Shown in pieces: positions 1-13,767 of a stretch of DNA of 64,000 bases. Made by a program: the position numbers and the translations under genes. The notes below the pieces were generated by a model. It had not been told where the DNA came from, ran no database searches, and saw only the letters and a list, made by a program, of their open reading frames with translations. Numbering within the stretch: position 1 is the first letter of the stretch; every line of letters starts with the position of its first letter. The stretch is from Sciurus carolinensis (Eukaryota; Chordata; Mammalia; Rodentia; Sciuridae), in the NCBI RefSeq assembly GCF_902686445.1, contig NC_062215.1:26062750-26126749 (forward strand), written 5' to 3'.

Positions 1-233
1 AGGAACTGCACTGTCTGCAGGCGCAATAAAGAGGGATGCCTGCACACGGAGAGCGTCCCACCCTCCCCCACGCACCGGAAAGTGGGTGATACGTTTATTT
101 ACTAGGGGGCCCTTCTCCTCTCTCTGCCAGGAAGGACAGAAGTTGATCACCAGAGATAACTTTAGACCCTTTATCAGCACCAGAGGAATCTCACGTGGCA
201 AACTTCACTACAGAGCCTTTACCTGCCTTTATT

Positions 234-426
234 GCCAGCCACGTGGCACATGGGGGTAATCCCAGCCACTCCGGAGGCTGAAGCAGGAGGATCACAAGTT
301 CAAGGCCAGCCTCAGCAATTTGGTGAGACTCTGTCCCTGTCTCAAAATAAAAAACAAAAAAGACTGGGGATGTGGCTCAGTGGTAGAGTTCAATCCCTAG
401 TACCAGGAGAAAGAAAAAAAAAAAAA

Positions 427-472
<46 letters not shown>
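234..472 (+). mobile_element. B1-ID composite SINE with (TA)n tail
   Basis: The left half matches the B1/7SL pattern (GTAATCCCAGC, GAGGCTGAAGCAGGAGGATC); the right half is ID-like (GGGGATGTGGCTCAGTGG, GTTCAATCCCTAGTACC). An A-rich tail runs into a (TA)n microsatellite at 427-472. This dimeric design is characteristic of squirrels. Confidence 0.85.
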
Positions 473-478
<6 letters not shown>

Positions 479-555
479 CTACATGCCATTTATTTGCCTT
501 CCCACATTTTGCCATCCCTAGAGACTCCTTTGTCTTGTCACTTTTCTTTAAAAAT

Positions 556-1138
556 GGTGGCAGCATGGTGGCACCTGCCTATAATCCCAGCAACTTGGAG
601 GTTAAGGTAGAAGAATCACAAGTTTGAGACTAGCTTGAGCAACTTAGTGAGACTCTGTCTCAAAATAAAAAATGAAAAAGGGCTAAGGATGTAGCTCAGT
701 GGTAGAGTGCCCCTGGGTTGAATCTCCTAAATATACAGAATCTCCTACATATACATATAGGAGACATGAAGCAAGCAAGCAGGCAAGACATGAAGCATCT
801 GTTACAGATGCTTGCTTTCTGCTCACCCTGGGGCTCACCTTCCATTTCATGCCCCACCCCCTGACACCCAGGGACTGGCAGAGCTGTGGGGTTGAAGGAG
901 TGACCACTTAAGCTGTTAAAATAATTAATTGAAGCCAGGTGTGGTAGTGCACGCTTGTATTCCCAGAGACTCAGGAGACTGAGGCAGGAGGATCACTACT
1001 TTGAGGCCAGCTAGGCAACTTAGCAAGACCCTGTCTCGAAAAATAAATAAATAAATAAAAAGGGCTGGGAATGTGGCTCAGTGGTTAAGCATCCCTGGGT
1101 TCAATCTCCAGTACAAAAAAGTAATAATAATAATAATT
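556..1138 (+). mobile_element. Two B1-ID composite SINEs
   Basis: Copies at about 556-725 and 933-1121, both on the plus strand. Each has the TGCCTATAATCCCAGC-like left half and the GCTCAGTGGTAGAGTGCC-like right half. The second ends in an (AAT)n tail at 1121-1138. Between them (726-932) I see no gene. Confidence 0.8.
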
Positions 1139-4100
1139 GAGCGAGAGGATGAGACGGCTCCAATGCCCTGGGTTTCCATGGAAGCAAACCCAAACTCAAC
1201 TCAACATAAACGTAAGCTTAGCTAATCAGAAACTACCAACTAACCTTGAACTAGGGACTTTCCACTTTGAGCAGTCAAATATTTTCTTTGTCTTACTTCC
1301 ACTAGTACTTTATAAAAGCTTCCTGAATCTGCCGGCTCCATGGGGCACCAGACCACTTGCTGTCTGATATTGCCTGATTTATGAACCCTTGAATGCTCAC
1401 ATAAACTCATCAATATTTTGACTTGCCTAAGTTAATCCTTTAAGAGAGACATGACACCTCACCTTGCCCTGTCCCCGCTCCTGCTCCCATCCCCTACTTG
1501 TCCCTAATAGACCTCCTTCTCAGACCAAACTCCATCCCTGCCTCTGCTCCCAGGAAGCAGCCCGACACCAGCCAACCTTCCAGCCCTCTTCCTGCTAGCA
1601 CAGGCTTCTTATTGGACAGGGCTGAAGCTCGAGGGAGGACAGGAAAGACAGAAAACCACAAAAGCGCTGACTTCAGTGGCGCTGCCCTGCAGGCCCAGCC
1701 TCCCTTCCCTGGGGGAATCTTCCATCCCAATGTCAAAAGCTGGCTTCCAAAATAGTATCAATAAAACCTACTGATAAGACAAAGCTTGACTATGGCTTCC
1801 ATGGGTCCCCCTCTTGCACAGGTTAGCAGTGTTTCAGAGAGGCAAGATAAGGTCAAGGTGATGGAGAATTGAAAGTTTGGTTTAAAGTAGGTCTTTGAGG
1901 GCGGGGGAGGGCTGGTTTGCTTAAGAATGAGTGAGAGTCATGATACAACAGTCCAGGATTGGTGAAAGGAACAAGCCTAGGACTTTGAACTGTGGCATTC
2001 AAAGAATCCTAGCACAGACTGTCCATACTTTTCTTTGAAGAGGTGACAGAACTTTCTGGAAGTTCCTGTAATGAACAGTGAAAACCATTGACTTGGTCAG
2101 GAGAGTAGAAGAAATAGAGAAATACATGTGCATGTGGATGGTAGCTGAGCCAAGTCATGCTCCTACAGATAGTGAGTGAGGTGTGGTCTCCCTGCTTAGC
2201 AGGTTTCCAGACTGAAGGTGAGGAAACGCTTTGGGTTCTGAGCAGTCTGGTTCAGGAGACAGTCACGCCCCAGGCCAGGGCACTGGAGCACTGCTGGAAT
2301 GCTCAGAGCCACCTGCTTCTTCAGTGAAACTTGAACTTTCAATAGAGTCTGGTTGACACTGAGAGCCACCCCAAGGGAGAGCCTGCCTCAGAATATGGTC
2401 AGCCAAGAGATGGAAGTCAGCCCAGTCTCCCCAGCCTGTGTTCACCTCCACTAGGCTGTCAAATGCACATGGCTTCTTCCACCAAACCCCACCACGGGGA
2501 GTTGGTTCTCAAATTGGAGAATCCCTTCACACTAACCTCCAGCACCTACTCCTATGTCCCCACTGGGTATTTGCCTACACTGGCCTGAGGCAGAGAGGGA
2601 GGCTCCAGTAATACGAAAGTGACCGTTGAAGGGTCCCAATGAATTACACCTTAGGACTGTCTCCCCCAGTTCTGAACCAGATAAAGAGACGGCAGAGTAG
2701 TCAGGCAGGTGATGGTCTAAACGTGAGCTTTCTTGCCTTCGCTACCAGAGGATGGCGTGGCTTGGCTAAATAATGACAACCTATTTCTAATATGGTACCC
2801 CAGAACCAGACTGAGATACCCCTAGCCACAGGCAGCACTGGACAACAGCCCTCCTCAGCCAGGGCAGAGCCTGACACTTTAGGTGCAGGGCCCGGAGGAG
2901 CTACAGGGAAAGTGGGCTCCCCGTGGACACCTGGCTCCCAGTAGAAGGGACTGAGAGCGTTTGCCTGGCTCCTTCCTGGAAACTCAGACAATTCACACCT
3001 CCCGCCAGGGGCGGAGTGAGGGACAGGCCTGGAGCTTGGGCTAACAGAGCTCCTTTCACAAGGAGCAAGACCCAGGGAGGTCTCCCACTGGCTCCCCTGG
3101 AACAAATAAAAGGCCAAGATTAAGTCTAAAGTCCAAAGTGATATTATGTTGACTCAGAGTTTCGCAACCTCACCACTACTGACAGGTGAGCCCCAGGAAA
3201 CTGACCAGGTGGCTTCCCCGAGCTCTACCTGCTAGATCCCTGTAGCCCCCACTAATCATGACAATCAAATATGTCCCCAAACTGTCTCCTGGAAGTCCAG
3301 TCACCCCTGCTCAAGAACTACCATGTTGACTGATTAGAAAGAAAGAAGAGCTCCTGGATGCTGTAGCTTCCTGGGCTCCAGAAGCGAACTGGAGAGGACC
3401 AAAGGGGAGGAAGGAGAGTGAGGGGGTTCCTCCCTGAGATGCTGGAGGTGGTGCTAGCTGGTGGGCACCGGGGTCCACCAGTCGCTGGGCGGTGCTCTTC
3501 TTCTAAGCTCCTATGCAAACAAAGATTCACATATAGAATACATACCTGTTGGGGGAGCAGGAGGGGAGGGACTGGGAAAGGGACATGTGGATTAAAGAAA
3601 ATAAGTAATTACACACCTGAGAGGGCCGGCGTGGACTACAGTTGATCAAGAGCTGTGAGCGGAGGCCTACAATTGACTAACTCAGATTTCCATACCCGAA
3701 GTGTAAAACTGGCGTGGCAGGAGCTGGGGTGGGGGTAGCAAGAGGTATAAAAGCAAAGCAGGGAGGGAGGGAGGAAGGAAGCCCTCCAGCCACGTCCAGC
3801 CTGTCCAGGAGGGGAAAGTATGGGAGCAGGAGCCACCCAGGTGTCCCCAATCTCTGGTCCAGAAGGCACAAGCCTAGATGGGGAAGGAATCACCCCAGGG
3901 GTCTCTCAGAGCCTTTGTCACCTTTTTATGAAAATGAGAGACAGATCAAGAGATTGTACAAGGGCAAATATTGTCCTCATTTCCTAAAATGATTCCAGAA
4001 TTTTAAGGTCACCAAGCTTGACACCTTTGATTTTGGAATGAATTCAAGTCCAAAGACCCAAATCGAGCCCCGACTTTGTATCCAGCCGGGCGTGAATCAT

Positions 4101-5254
4101 CCACCAGATGGTGGGGGCACATTTAGAAACCAGCACAGCGAGCCCTGGAAGGCAGAAAGGCCCCTAAGATGCCCCTGCCAAGCCGCGCTGCTGTTCTCTG
4201 CTGAGAGTGGGCCGAGCGACCAGGGAATTTGTGGGTTCCGCTCTTTCTGGCTTCAGGGAGCAGCTGTGACTCCACAAATTCAAGTAATTGAGAGGGAGGC
4301 AGCAACTGTGGGAACAGGAAAACAGATGCTAGGATCCAGCTCAGCCTGAGTCCCACGTCCATGCTGTAGCAGAAGCTGGGAGGGCCTGTGATTGACAGCA
4401 CTCCCCAGGACTTCAGGAGTCTGCACACTTGCTCCAAAAGCATACAAAGCAAGGAGTTCCCTAGCCTTCAGGGCCCCCGGGGACACTGACCAGCTGAAGA
4501 ACTGAGATCCTTGGACAGGCAGGACCTGCCCCAGTTCCCACAAGGAAACTTCTGGCTTCATCTGATCAACTTGCTTCTGTAGTTTTATTTTGACTTCAAG
4601 TACTTGTCTGAGCAAGCCTGCTTTTCCACGGATGGCTGAAAATACTTTATGAAGTGGTACACTTCACAGGAGTTAATAACCAAAAGCCCAAGACATAAAT
4701 ATAATTAAAATCACATTATATTTCCTATTGGTGTCTGAAGCAGACATTAAGATAAGACATTAAGAAAATCTTATCTTCGATAATACATTTAGAATTCCAT
4801 GTCACAGAAAATTATCTTTAAATGATAGGTCAGAAAAGAAATATAAAAAGCTCTTGTGCTATTTATTATTAATGTGATTTATGTTACATCTCTCAGTGGA
4901 AAGCTGAAAATATGCCAATAAATTAGTTCAAGAAATGATATAAAATTAAATATTAATGAAGTGCTCAAACAAGCACCAATTATTCTGCAGTATAGGCTGG
5001 TAAATATTTTCATAAGCAATTCCTGCTCCATATTCAAGTAACACCATAGGCCAAGAAAACAATCATTAATTTATACAGAGACCTTTTTACCAATACATTT
5101 TCCAATTTACAATTTGAATCTTCTTTTTAAAAAGCAATAAAACCATTAATCTGTAGATTCATGGATAGTCTTTATGTTGAAAGTGATAGAAAGTCCAACT
5201 CACAGGACTTAAACAAGGAGGAAAATTCGCTTGCATACTTAAAAGTCTAATTGA
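1139..5254. other. Intergenic DNA without a recognisable gene
   Basis: No coherent coding frame, splice pattern or strong repeat is visible. Around 3160-3190 a short stretch (GTTTCGCAACCTCACCAC) resembles one tip of a MER20-type DNA transposon. The 4,620-5,160 part is AT-rich. Short open frames occur but carry no recognisable protein. Confidence 0.6.
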
Positions 5255-5472
5255 AGCTGGGTCCAGTGGCCCATGCCTGTAATCCCTGTGGCTTGGGAGG
5301 CTGAGGCAGGAGGATCTGGAGTTCAAAGTCAGCCTCAGCAAAAACAAGGTGCTAGGCAACTCCATGAGACCCTGTCTCTAAATAAAATACAAAATAGGGC
5401 TGGGGGTGTGGCTCAGTGGCAGAGTGCCCCTGAGTTCAATCCCTGTTACCCCACCACCACCAAAAAAAAAAG
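5255..5472 (+). mobile_element. B1-ID composite SINE
   Basis: Complete composite: GCTGGGTCCAGTGGCCCATG start, B1-type body, ID-type right half (GGCTCAGTGGCAGAGTGCCC), ending in a CCA-rich and poly-A tail. DNA from 5473 to 7961 holds no gene that I can see; a (GA)n run lies at 6246-6288. Confidence 0.85.
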
Positions 5473-6245
5473 TCTAATTGAAATGCAGCTGCAGGCAAGG
5501 TTTCATCCAGCAGCTGAAAGGATCTCACCAAGGACCGCGTATCTTTCTGCCCCTCCCCTCTGCCTTCTGCTGGGTCAAGCTCTCATCTTCAGGGCAGTGG
5601 ATACTACTAACTCCCTCTCCCCTTTGGGACTAGAGCACCCAGTCCCCGGCTATGGGGAGACCTGGTTGTTGATGGCTCACGGCTGAGTCCTCCCAGCATC
5701 CTTTCATGTTCGTCAATGTCTGGTTTAATTACTTCCATCTTTACACTATTCTCTGCTCAGCCCAAAGTTATGTGGCCTCCCAAAGATTAGTCAGTTTAGG
5801 GAGACAAAGACCTAGTCCTCTGGCCTAAATCTGAGATAAGTCTGAAGGGCCACCTCAGCTGCAAAGCTCCCTGCAGGACCTTCTGAGGTTTCTGGTGCAA
5901 CTGCATTGCAGTTCAGCTTGTCTGTCTGCTCAATCCTGCTGCAGTCACTCACTTAAGGATATTATTTCTGCATACAAACTTCCTGCATATAAATCTCCAT
6001 CACAGAGTCTGTTCCCAGAGACCCAGGCCTAGACAGTTGGGGCCAGGGGTGATTTCAAGAAGCAAATTCTAAAGTAGGAGTTTGGAGCTAGAAGGTGGGA
6101 CACCAAGAGCCCTGGCATGCCAAAGTGGGACCACTGTTTGGACACTGGGGATGGAGTGGAATGGGAAATGAATGGAAGGGAGGCACAGTGAAGGCAGATC
6201 CCTAGGAATCAGAGAAGTTGAGGGCTCCATCTTTTCCCAACTCAA

Positions 6246-6247
6246 GA

Positions 6248-6278
<31 letters not shown>

Positions 6279-6288
6279 CAGAGAGAGA
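6246..6288 (+). repeat. (GA)n microsatellite
   Basis: A run of GA dinucleotides interrupted by two CAGA units, in otherwise single-copy-looking intergenic DNA. Confidence 0.9.
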
Positions 6289-7961
6289 TCCCCCTTCCTC
6301 CACCTTTGACTTCTTTTGGGCCCTCAACAAACTGGATGGTGCCCACTCACCCAGCTGAAGGTAGATCTTCACCACTCATTCTACTGGTTTAATCCAATCC
6401 TTCCAGAAACACCCTCACAGACATACCCCAAAATTCCGTTTGGCAGCTCTCTGGGCATCCCTTGGCCAAGTCCAGTTGACACATAAAATTAAACCATAAA
6501 ACCATAAAATTAACCATCTCCCCATCTGGCCATGGGACATCAAGTGACCAGGTGGCCAGTGCTGCCTGCCCCTGTGAGCTAGCTGTGTCAGAGGCACTAA
6601 GCTACAATGCCAGGCAGACACAACAACAGTGCATGACCCAGTTATAGTTGTACCTTCAAGACTGGACCAAGTGGGACCAGCAGGCTCAAAGGAGCTGTAC
6701 CAGCAGGTGTCCAAACCCCTCTGTTATCACCAGTGTCAAATCGTGCCTCCCACTTAGGTCACAGCTATCTATAGCCACCTTAGGATGGGTGATCAAGGGC
6801 TTGGAACCACCTGAGAGGGTGGGATTTGGCTTCTGGATGAGTTGGTGGAGTGCGTGGATGAAAGCCACCAGTGAACTTCTGCTGCTCAGGATGGCCCTGG
6901 GAGAACAGGGAGGAGAAACCCACCAGGACAGAGTTTCCTGTGACACAGTGGCCCTCCACTTCCCGTGAAGCAAAGTGATGTGAGGGAGGCATGGGCGTGG
7001 ACTTGGGGTCATTGACGATGGCGTGGCTGGTCGGTCAGGAGCCTAGAGACACATTAGAAGGTTAGGGGAAAGAAAGTCTGGGGCAAGATGTGTGGTTGGA
7101 CCCATGAGAGTGGGCCCAGATGGGACAATTTTGAATTTCATGTTGATGTGATCAAGGAGGACCACCCAGGGGCTGGAGAGAAACCAATCCCACCCAGACT
7201 AGAGAGTAGTAGAGAAAGTTTTGACAGATGGGATAAAGTGTGCCGGGAGGCGGAAACCACAGATGTCCAGGACAATAACAATTTCAATGACAAGTAGCCA
7301 AGAAAAATGTCCTTAGGTCCTTATTGCTTGATGGAGTTGAGAGACCATTTGATCTAGTCTCTCACTGAAAAAGTAACTCACACTAACCAGACTCCATTGG
7401 AATACTTGCAGAACAGAATGCTCATTACCTCAAGGGAACTGTGTCCTAGGACATTGCCCACCATTCAGCAGGGTTTCCCTACACATCCAACAGGCTGGGT
7501 TCTCCGCGCTCCCTGAAGGGACATCTCCCCAACCTACAGGCTCCAAGTCAAGCTGGAATCAAGAAGAAAGTGTTTGGGTAAGAGGAAGATCAGTAATGTA
7601 ATGAATTTATGCTTTAAGAAAGAATCCATTTTAGTAAGAGAAAGAATGGTTCGCCTGGCCAATGCTGCTCTCAGAGAGAACTAAAATGCTCCCCGTCACA
7701 CACCTACCACCTCTACTTCCCATGAGAGGAAAACCAGAAAGAACCATTTGGCTAAGACCCTGGAACAGGAAACAAGTGGGTAAAATGACCCTGGGGGCTG
7801 GGCTGGGGGTAGGAACGTAGAGGAGAGGGGAGAGAACAAGAAGCCAGAGAGGAGGATCCCAGCTGCCCACTGAGTTGGGTTCAGTGGACAGAGGGGTAAC
7901 ATTTTCTCTACCATTATGAAAGATCCAGCTGTAGGATTGTTTGTCTAATGATGAGACTTCC

Positions 7962-8326
7962 TGTTATAGTTTGGATCTGGAATATTCCCCAAAGGCTCAT
8001 GTGTTGAAGATTTACTTCTCATCTGGCGGTGCTGTTAGAAGGTGCTAGAAACTTTAGGAGAAAGAGCCCAGTTGGAGGAAGCAGGTCACTGGGGGATGTC
8101 CTTGAAGGGGATATTGGGACCACTGCCCCTGCTTCCATCTCTTTCTGTGCTTCCCAGTCTCCATGCGGTCAGCCGCTCTGCCTTGCCCGTGTTCCTCAAC
8201 GTGATGTTCTGCTTCACCACAGGCCCATCATGAAGGGGCTGAAACCGTGAGCCAAAACTAATCTTTCCTCCTTTTAAGTTGTTCATTGCCGGTATTTGTC
8301 ACAGCGACAGAAAGCTAAGTAACACA
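7962..8326 (+). mobile_element. Solo LTR, ERVL-MaLR type (MLT1/MST-like)
   Basis: Starts TGTTATAGTTTGGAT and ends CTAAGTAACACA, with the internal landmarks of this ancient LTR class (AAAGGCTCATGTGTTGAAG, ACAGGCCCATCATGAAGG, CTTTCCTCCTTTTAAGTTG). Length is about 365 bp, usual for the class. I see no internal retroviral genes next to it and no clear target-site duplication. Family assignment is from memory. Confidence 0.7.
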
Positions 8327-9516
8327 CCTTACCTCCCCACTCTTTCAAAGGTGAGGGTTTGCACGTACCTTTGGCTGAGACTGGTTCTCAGTGCTTCTGA
8401 GTATAGTCCAGACGTCTCTGTGTAAGCCAGAGGAGAGGTGGGCCAGCACGGCACTGCTTGGGGAACTCTGGGACTCACCAGAAGATAGTGCTAGTGACTT
8501 GGGTCACCACCTGTGCTTCCAAACCTACGGGGCACCATGTGACTACCCCCACTCATGCCAGAGTGAATGAGGCCCTCAGCTGGACATTTTAAAACACTCC
8601 CCAGCAACCCCAAGGGCCTTTGTCGGGGGTTTTCACGGCTCACATGTCAATCACAGAGCCCAGCTCTAAGTGTGGCACCAACCTTGGCCCAGCCAGGGAC
8701 TCCTCTGAGCTCCCTGAAGTCAGCAGCTGCAGTCAGCTGAAATTATAAAACCAACGCACACAAGGGAAATCTCCTTTCTCAGAAGGAGAGATTTATTTTG
8801 TTGTCTAATAATTAAGTAGTTTAATATGCCTCCCAATAAGTTTTCTGGTTCAGAAAAGAGCCTGTAACAAATACATGCAATAAATCCCTCATTTTTAATG
8901 TTGGGGTATAGCTAGACATTTTTATTAACAGAACATCTGCTTCTCTCCATCTCCTCTTAATAAGTGTTTAAAGAAGTTTGGTTGGAAGAGGCTGCCGCAT
9001 CTCCCAGTCACGCTGGCCCCGGCCTCAACAGCCTGCGGGTGACAACGAACCTGCATTATCATTAGTGCCCAAACCACAAAGCCCCACAGCCCCTCGGCAC
9101 TCCGCTGCCACCTCCCCCGGGTCTCCATGCAGAGCCTCCCAGGCAGCCCCTGCCCACCTGCTTCTCAGGGGAGGCCCAGCCCTGCTGTCAATTCTGCCGC
9201 TGGGTCAGGCCCAAGTCTTTCCTTGATGCCATGGCTGTGGGCCAGCTTGTCCCCATTGGTGGCACCAGAGACCTCAGGCCATGAAAACTGCTATGGAGAC
9301 CTGGAGGTGGAGAAGCAGAGGACAACGGTCCCTCAGCAGCTCCACCCCACCCCATCACCTGGACTGGGAGGGCAGGGTGTCCTGAGTCTCCACTACCCTT
9401 CTACTTCGGCTCCGCCTGTGTCGGTGAAGGCAGTACATCCAGTTTCCGGGCTGGGCTGGGAGACGTCAGGGCCTTGCCTCCCTCCTCCTCAAGCTCCCTC
9501 CTGGGTTTCCTCCTTG

Positions 9517-9576
9517 CTAGTGTGTGTGTGTGTGTGCACATGTACTCACACATATGTGTGCACATACACACACTAG
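9517..9576. repeat. Inverted (TG)n/(CA)n hairpin
   Basis: CTAGTGTGTGTGTG on the left is mirrored by CACACACTAG on the right, with TGTGCACAT-like blocks between. This is a near-palindrome of alternating purine and pyrimidine that could form a cruciform or Z-DNA. Confidence 0.7.
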
Positions 9577-9770
9577 TGTAGGCTCCATGAAGTCAGGGAA
9601 TTTTTACCACTATATCTTTTTTTATTTTTTCGTTTTGAGGGGCTGGAGATGGAACTCAGGGCCTTACACACCCTAGGCAAGTGCTCTACCACGGAGCTGC
9701 CTCCCATCCTTCGTGCCCACCATAGTGCCTAGCACGTAACAGATGCTCAGTAAGTTTTGCAGCATGATTT
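9577..9770 (+). mobile_element. L2-like fragment interrupted by an ID element
   Basis: GCTCCATGAAGTCAGGGAAT before and TAGTGCCTAGCACGTAACAG after read as two halves of an ancient L2-type 3' end. They are split by a minus-strand ID-like SINE at about 9632-9711 (CAGGGCCTTACACACCCTAG, CTCTACCACGGAGCTG). A similar L2-like stretch lies at about 10590-10700. Confidence 0.55.
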
Positions 9771-12700
9771 TTTAAAAAGTTGAATAAAAGAGACCCTCAT
9801 GCCTTATCATTCAGCACAAAAACCCATGGCCTCGGATGAATCATTTCAGATCTAGAACCCACAAAGTTCCCGCTCTACCCGTTCTACAGTCTAGGCTCGG
9901 CCGGGAAAGCCAGCTAGAGGACACTGTCTCTCGCCACACCCTGGCTCTAGTTTGAGTTCCACTCAATTACAGAAAGTCCAGCCTTCCCAAGTGCTTCTGA
10001 GGCTCAGGGATGATGACACATCCCCTCATGCCAGCCTTGTATCCCTTGCTGCCTCCCCCAGCCTGCTGCTCCTACCGCTGCTTGGCTCTCTGTCCACCCC
10101 TGCCCGCTCTGTGGTGCCCTTTCCACCTCCTGCAGGTGACTGCCTTCATCCCTGGCACTGGCTCAGACGCTTCCTGGAGTTTGCCATGATAGTAGACCGG
10201 GTCCCAACTTCTAAAGACGACTGAAGTTTTGAGGAGAGACAAAGAAAGAGGAAGACGAATGCTTTCCACTGACTCTCCTTGAACGCTGGCCCATCTTCCA
10301 GGACTGCTGACACCCTCCAGGGTGTGCGCAAAAGGCGGGGCCACTCCTCCTGGTCTCCCCTGCTCATCAGACCACGGCCCCCTTGGCCCAGCTGGCTTCC
10401 CCTGCAGGGCTTGTGCCTGTCCTGGGACAGCGGCTGCCAGAACCTCTGTCCTGCTGGCTTCTCTGGTTCTTCCTTCCCGTCATAACTGCTCCAGGAGGAC
10501 TTCTCCGACACGCCACCTGCAAGAGCCCCAGTGCGCATCTCTGCCACCTCAGCCTGCCTCTCTGTCCTCATGCCACTTTCTGAATTACTCATTATTTTTG
10601 TTGATCGTCTGTTGCTCTTCATTAGACTCTGTGCTCTTCACTACTATATCCTGGCGCTTAGAATGGCACCTGCCACTTAGTTTGTGCGCAGTTGAAATCC
10701 ACCAGCTAAGCGTTGAATAGCCTCCCTAGCTGGAGTCCTGGTCTGAGCCCTACAAAGCCCAGAGAGGAGAGTTTTTCCCTCACCCCAGCTCTGGACCCAC
10801 CTCCCCAGCTCTGGCGTTTCCTGAAGAGATCCAGCTCCTCCCAGCATGCTTGTTGGTGGAACTGTTGACCCTCCTCAAGGGTCAAGAGGGATGTGACCCT
10901 TGCCCCAGTCCATCCAGCCAGAATTCCCTTCCAAACCCAGGAGGGTTTCGTTTCAGTCAAAGTGAAAACAGGATCAGGCCTGAGAGTGTTTGCTCAGCCA
11001 TCTTGATCTGTGAGTGTGCAAGACACACACCCACACACTGTAGACAACCAGAGTCCCTTGGGAAGCAGACAACTTACTTCATTTGGGGACACAGTCTGCC
11101 CAGTGACTCAAGGGTCCTCCCCAGGAAGGAAGAGGGGAGATTCCCTCCCTCCTGGGGTTTTGCCCAGAATAAGAATTCCCTGGGCACAAAGGAGAATTCG
11201 AGAGTGCGTGCGCCGCATCTGTTTCCACTTTTCCAAAGACCATTTGTCCAGCTCTAGCCCGCAGGTTTCCAATCCACCCGACACTTCCTCCAGACACCGG
11301 TCCAGCCCCCCGGCACTGCCTCCTCCGACACACAAACCCCGGTTTAGTGTACCGGGAAGGGCTTGAGACAAAGAGTTTCACAATAAGAAATCAAAGTTTT
11401 AATATGGGAACACACCAAGCATGGAACAGGTGCGCCACACGGAAGCATGGAACAGGTGCGCCACACGGGAGCTCTGACTGGGACGGGCACAGCACAGGCA
11501 GTGCAGGGACACACGTGGGCAACTCAGCCTCGGGGAGCAGAGGGACCTTAAAAGATGAGGCCGGCAGGGCCACAGGCAGCGGGTGCTTCAGAAGTTGTGT
11601 CAGACACTCTAACAAACGGCTCTGTTTTCATGCAGAAGCTTCTGCCCTGGGGGCCTGGACTCATCAGGACATCATATCACAGTAATCAGAGAACAGGGAT
11701 CCAAAAGCGTGGAACACCAATTAAGAATAGGAAATGGTTGAGTTTTCTTGCTTTTTAAAGATCAAGTGGACATAATAATGGCAAATAATTGAGTAGCATG
11801 TGCCTGAGGATACCTGGCCAGTAGGTAGCAAGGACTGGGCTGATTCTCAGTCTCTGGTCCCACTTTCTGTTCCAACAAAATACCCCTGAAGTGGCCATCA
11901 GTAAAAAAGGAAGACTTGTACAGTGACCCTGGCAACTATCTGTGCACCAAGAAAACCTGAGGAACTGGGGCCAGACTGTCCCAGTGGGGCAAACATAAGG
12001 CACGGTGGAGAGAGGGCAAGCCACCCCCCAAGGGGCAGTGAGTGCTGTGTGCTCAGGACACAGCAGAAGACATCCATTACCCAGGGCGGGGGGACTCTCG
12101 CTCTCTCTCCTCTGGCAAGGGCTGGGGACCAGGCTGGCCCAGGGGATGAAGAGGCCAGGATGCACCACAGGGCTGCCCTCACCTCAGCATCACTGAAGTT
12201 TACGGACCATCCCAAGGGCATGGTGAGCACCCAGCTGGTCACATCTGAGCAAGAAATGGCTGATGGCTCAGAAAGACATATCGCCAACCTCTCAGGAAGT
12301 GCCCCCAAATTTTTATTAACTTACTAGCAATTATAATGCTTTCTTGAGAATTTAAAAATAATGACTCCATTTTTTTCCCCCTTTTCTAAAAATTCATCTG
12401 TGGAGTGGTGCTCAAACTCCCAGCAGTGGCTACTGCGATCCTGCTCTTGTCCACTCCGCTGTGGGGCTGTGGGCCCCATCTGAAATGCTCATTCCTGCTC
12501 CCCGTCTTCCCGAGTCCTTTCCTCTGCACCTGGATGCCCTCCAAGAGAGCTGCGGGCAGGCGCTCTTGTCACCCTCCTGCTGAACCAAGCTCAGCTCCTT
12601 CTTGACTTGAAGTCACTCCTTAGACAGGCAACAAATGGTATCCCTCTCTTGCCCTCCCAAATGCAGGGTCAGGTGAGAAACAGGTCACTTAATTAGGCCG

Positions 12701-13767
12701 CTGGAGATCAAACTGTCACGTTTGTCACTGACACAGGGAATCGGAGTGTCTTTTGCTTCTTAAAGGAACGGGCTTCCTAGTGGTTCACAACCAAATCAGG
12801 CAGACTTTAAATCAGCCCTGACACATGGCCTCCTGTAGGGCCAAGCCGTCTATTGCCGGCAAAGAGCAGCCCAGAAAACACCCTGAGAAGGAGCTGAGCC
12901 ATGACCACCAGTCTGATCAGAATTCCTCTGAGGAGTGAGTGGGTCTTGAGAGTTTCTGTGGTCTCACTTGTCACCCCCGCCCCCCCACCCCCGCCACAGT
13001 GAAAAGGGAAAACAGAGAGAGATAAGGATACTCCTCCAGCAGCTCCCCTGTGATGGGGAGCTAATCAAAGGATTGAACCCAGGGCCTTACACCTGGGAAC
13101 AGACTGCCTCCAAAGCTAAACATCCCCGAAGATTTTGAGGAAGCTGCCTCTCTGGGGAATAGGGGTGAAAAAAAAAAAAAAAAAGGTTTTCTGAAGCACA
13201 AGATTTTTAAAAGTATTTTAAGATATTTTAAGATATTAATATTTATTCAAGTTATCTACAAGATTCTGTGGGCTTTGGAAAAGATCTAGAAATGAAAAAA
13301 GATCACAAAAAAAAAAGAGGGAGACATCTGAGAACAGGAAGTAGAACAAGAAGTCAGAACCACAATAGCCAGGTTACAAAACCAGGATGTAGGCTAGAAA
13401 TAGCAGACAAGACACCGGAGAAGAGAAAATTAACATGGTCAAGGGTAAAATGAGAAAAAGATGAAAAGGAAGGAGGCAGCTGCTCAGACACAGGAGATGT
13501 GGCCGGGGACAATAGGAATTCCAGAGAGGACAAAATACATGTGGGAAAAGCAATAATCAAAGAAATGGAAGGAGAGAACTTTGGGGGTATAAAGAAAGAA
13601 CTCAGTGGGAAACTGAGATATGTCCTGACTTCCAAGCAAGGTTCATGAAAAGGAGGGTCACACTTAAATGTGCTGTGATGGAATTCTCACACACACACAT
13701 ACCCTTGGAAGAGGAAATTGAAGGAGAAAGAGAGATTTTTACTTTTCTTCTTTATATCTTTTGCTGT
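9771..13767. other. Intergenic DNA without a recognisable gene
   Basis: No gene is visible. It contains a 26-bp tandem duplication (11418-11469), a poly-A run near 13,168-13,184, and low-complexity C-rich DNA near 12,976-12,995. Open frames here are short, overlap on both strands, and show no family resemblance. Confidence 0.6.
11418..11469 (+). repeat. 26-bp tandem duplication
   Basis: Two adjacent copies of a unit beginning AGCATGGAACAGGTGCGCCA match at 25 of 26 positions. Confidence 0.85.
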
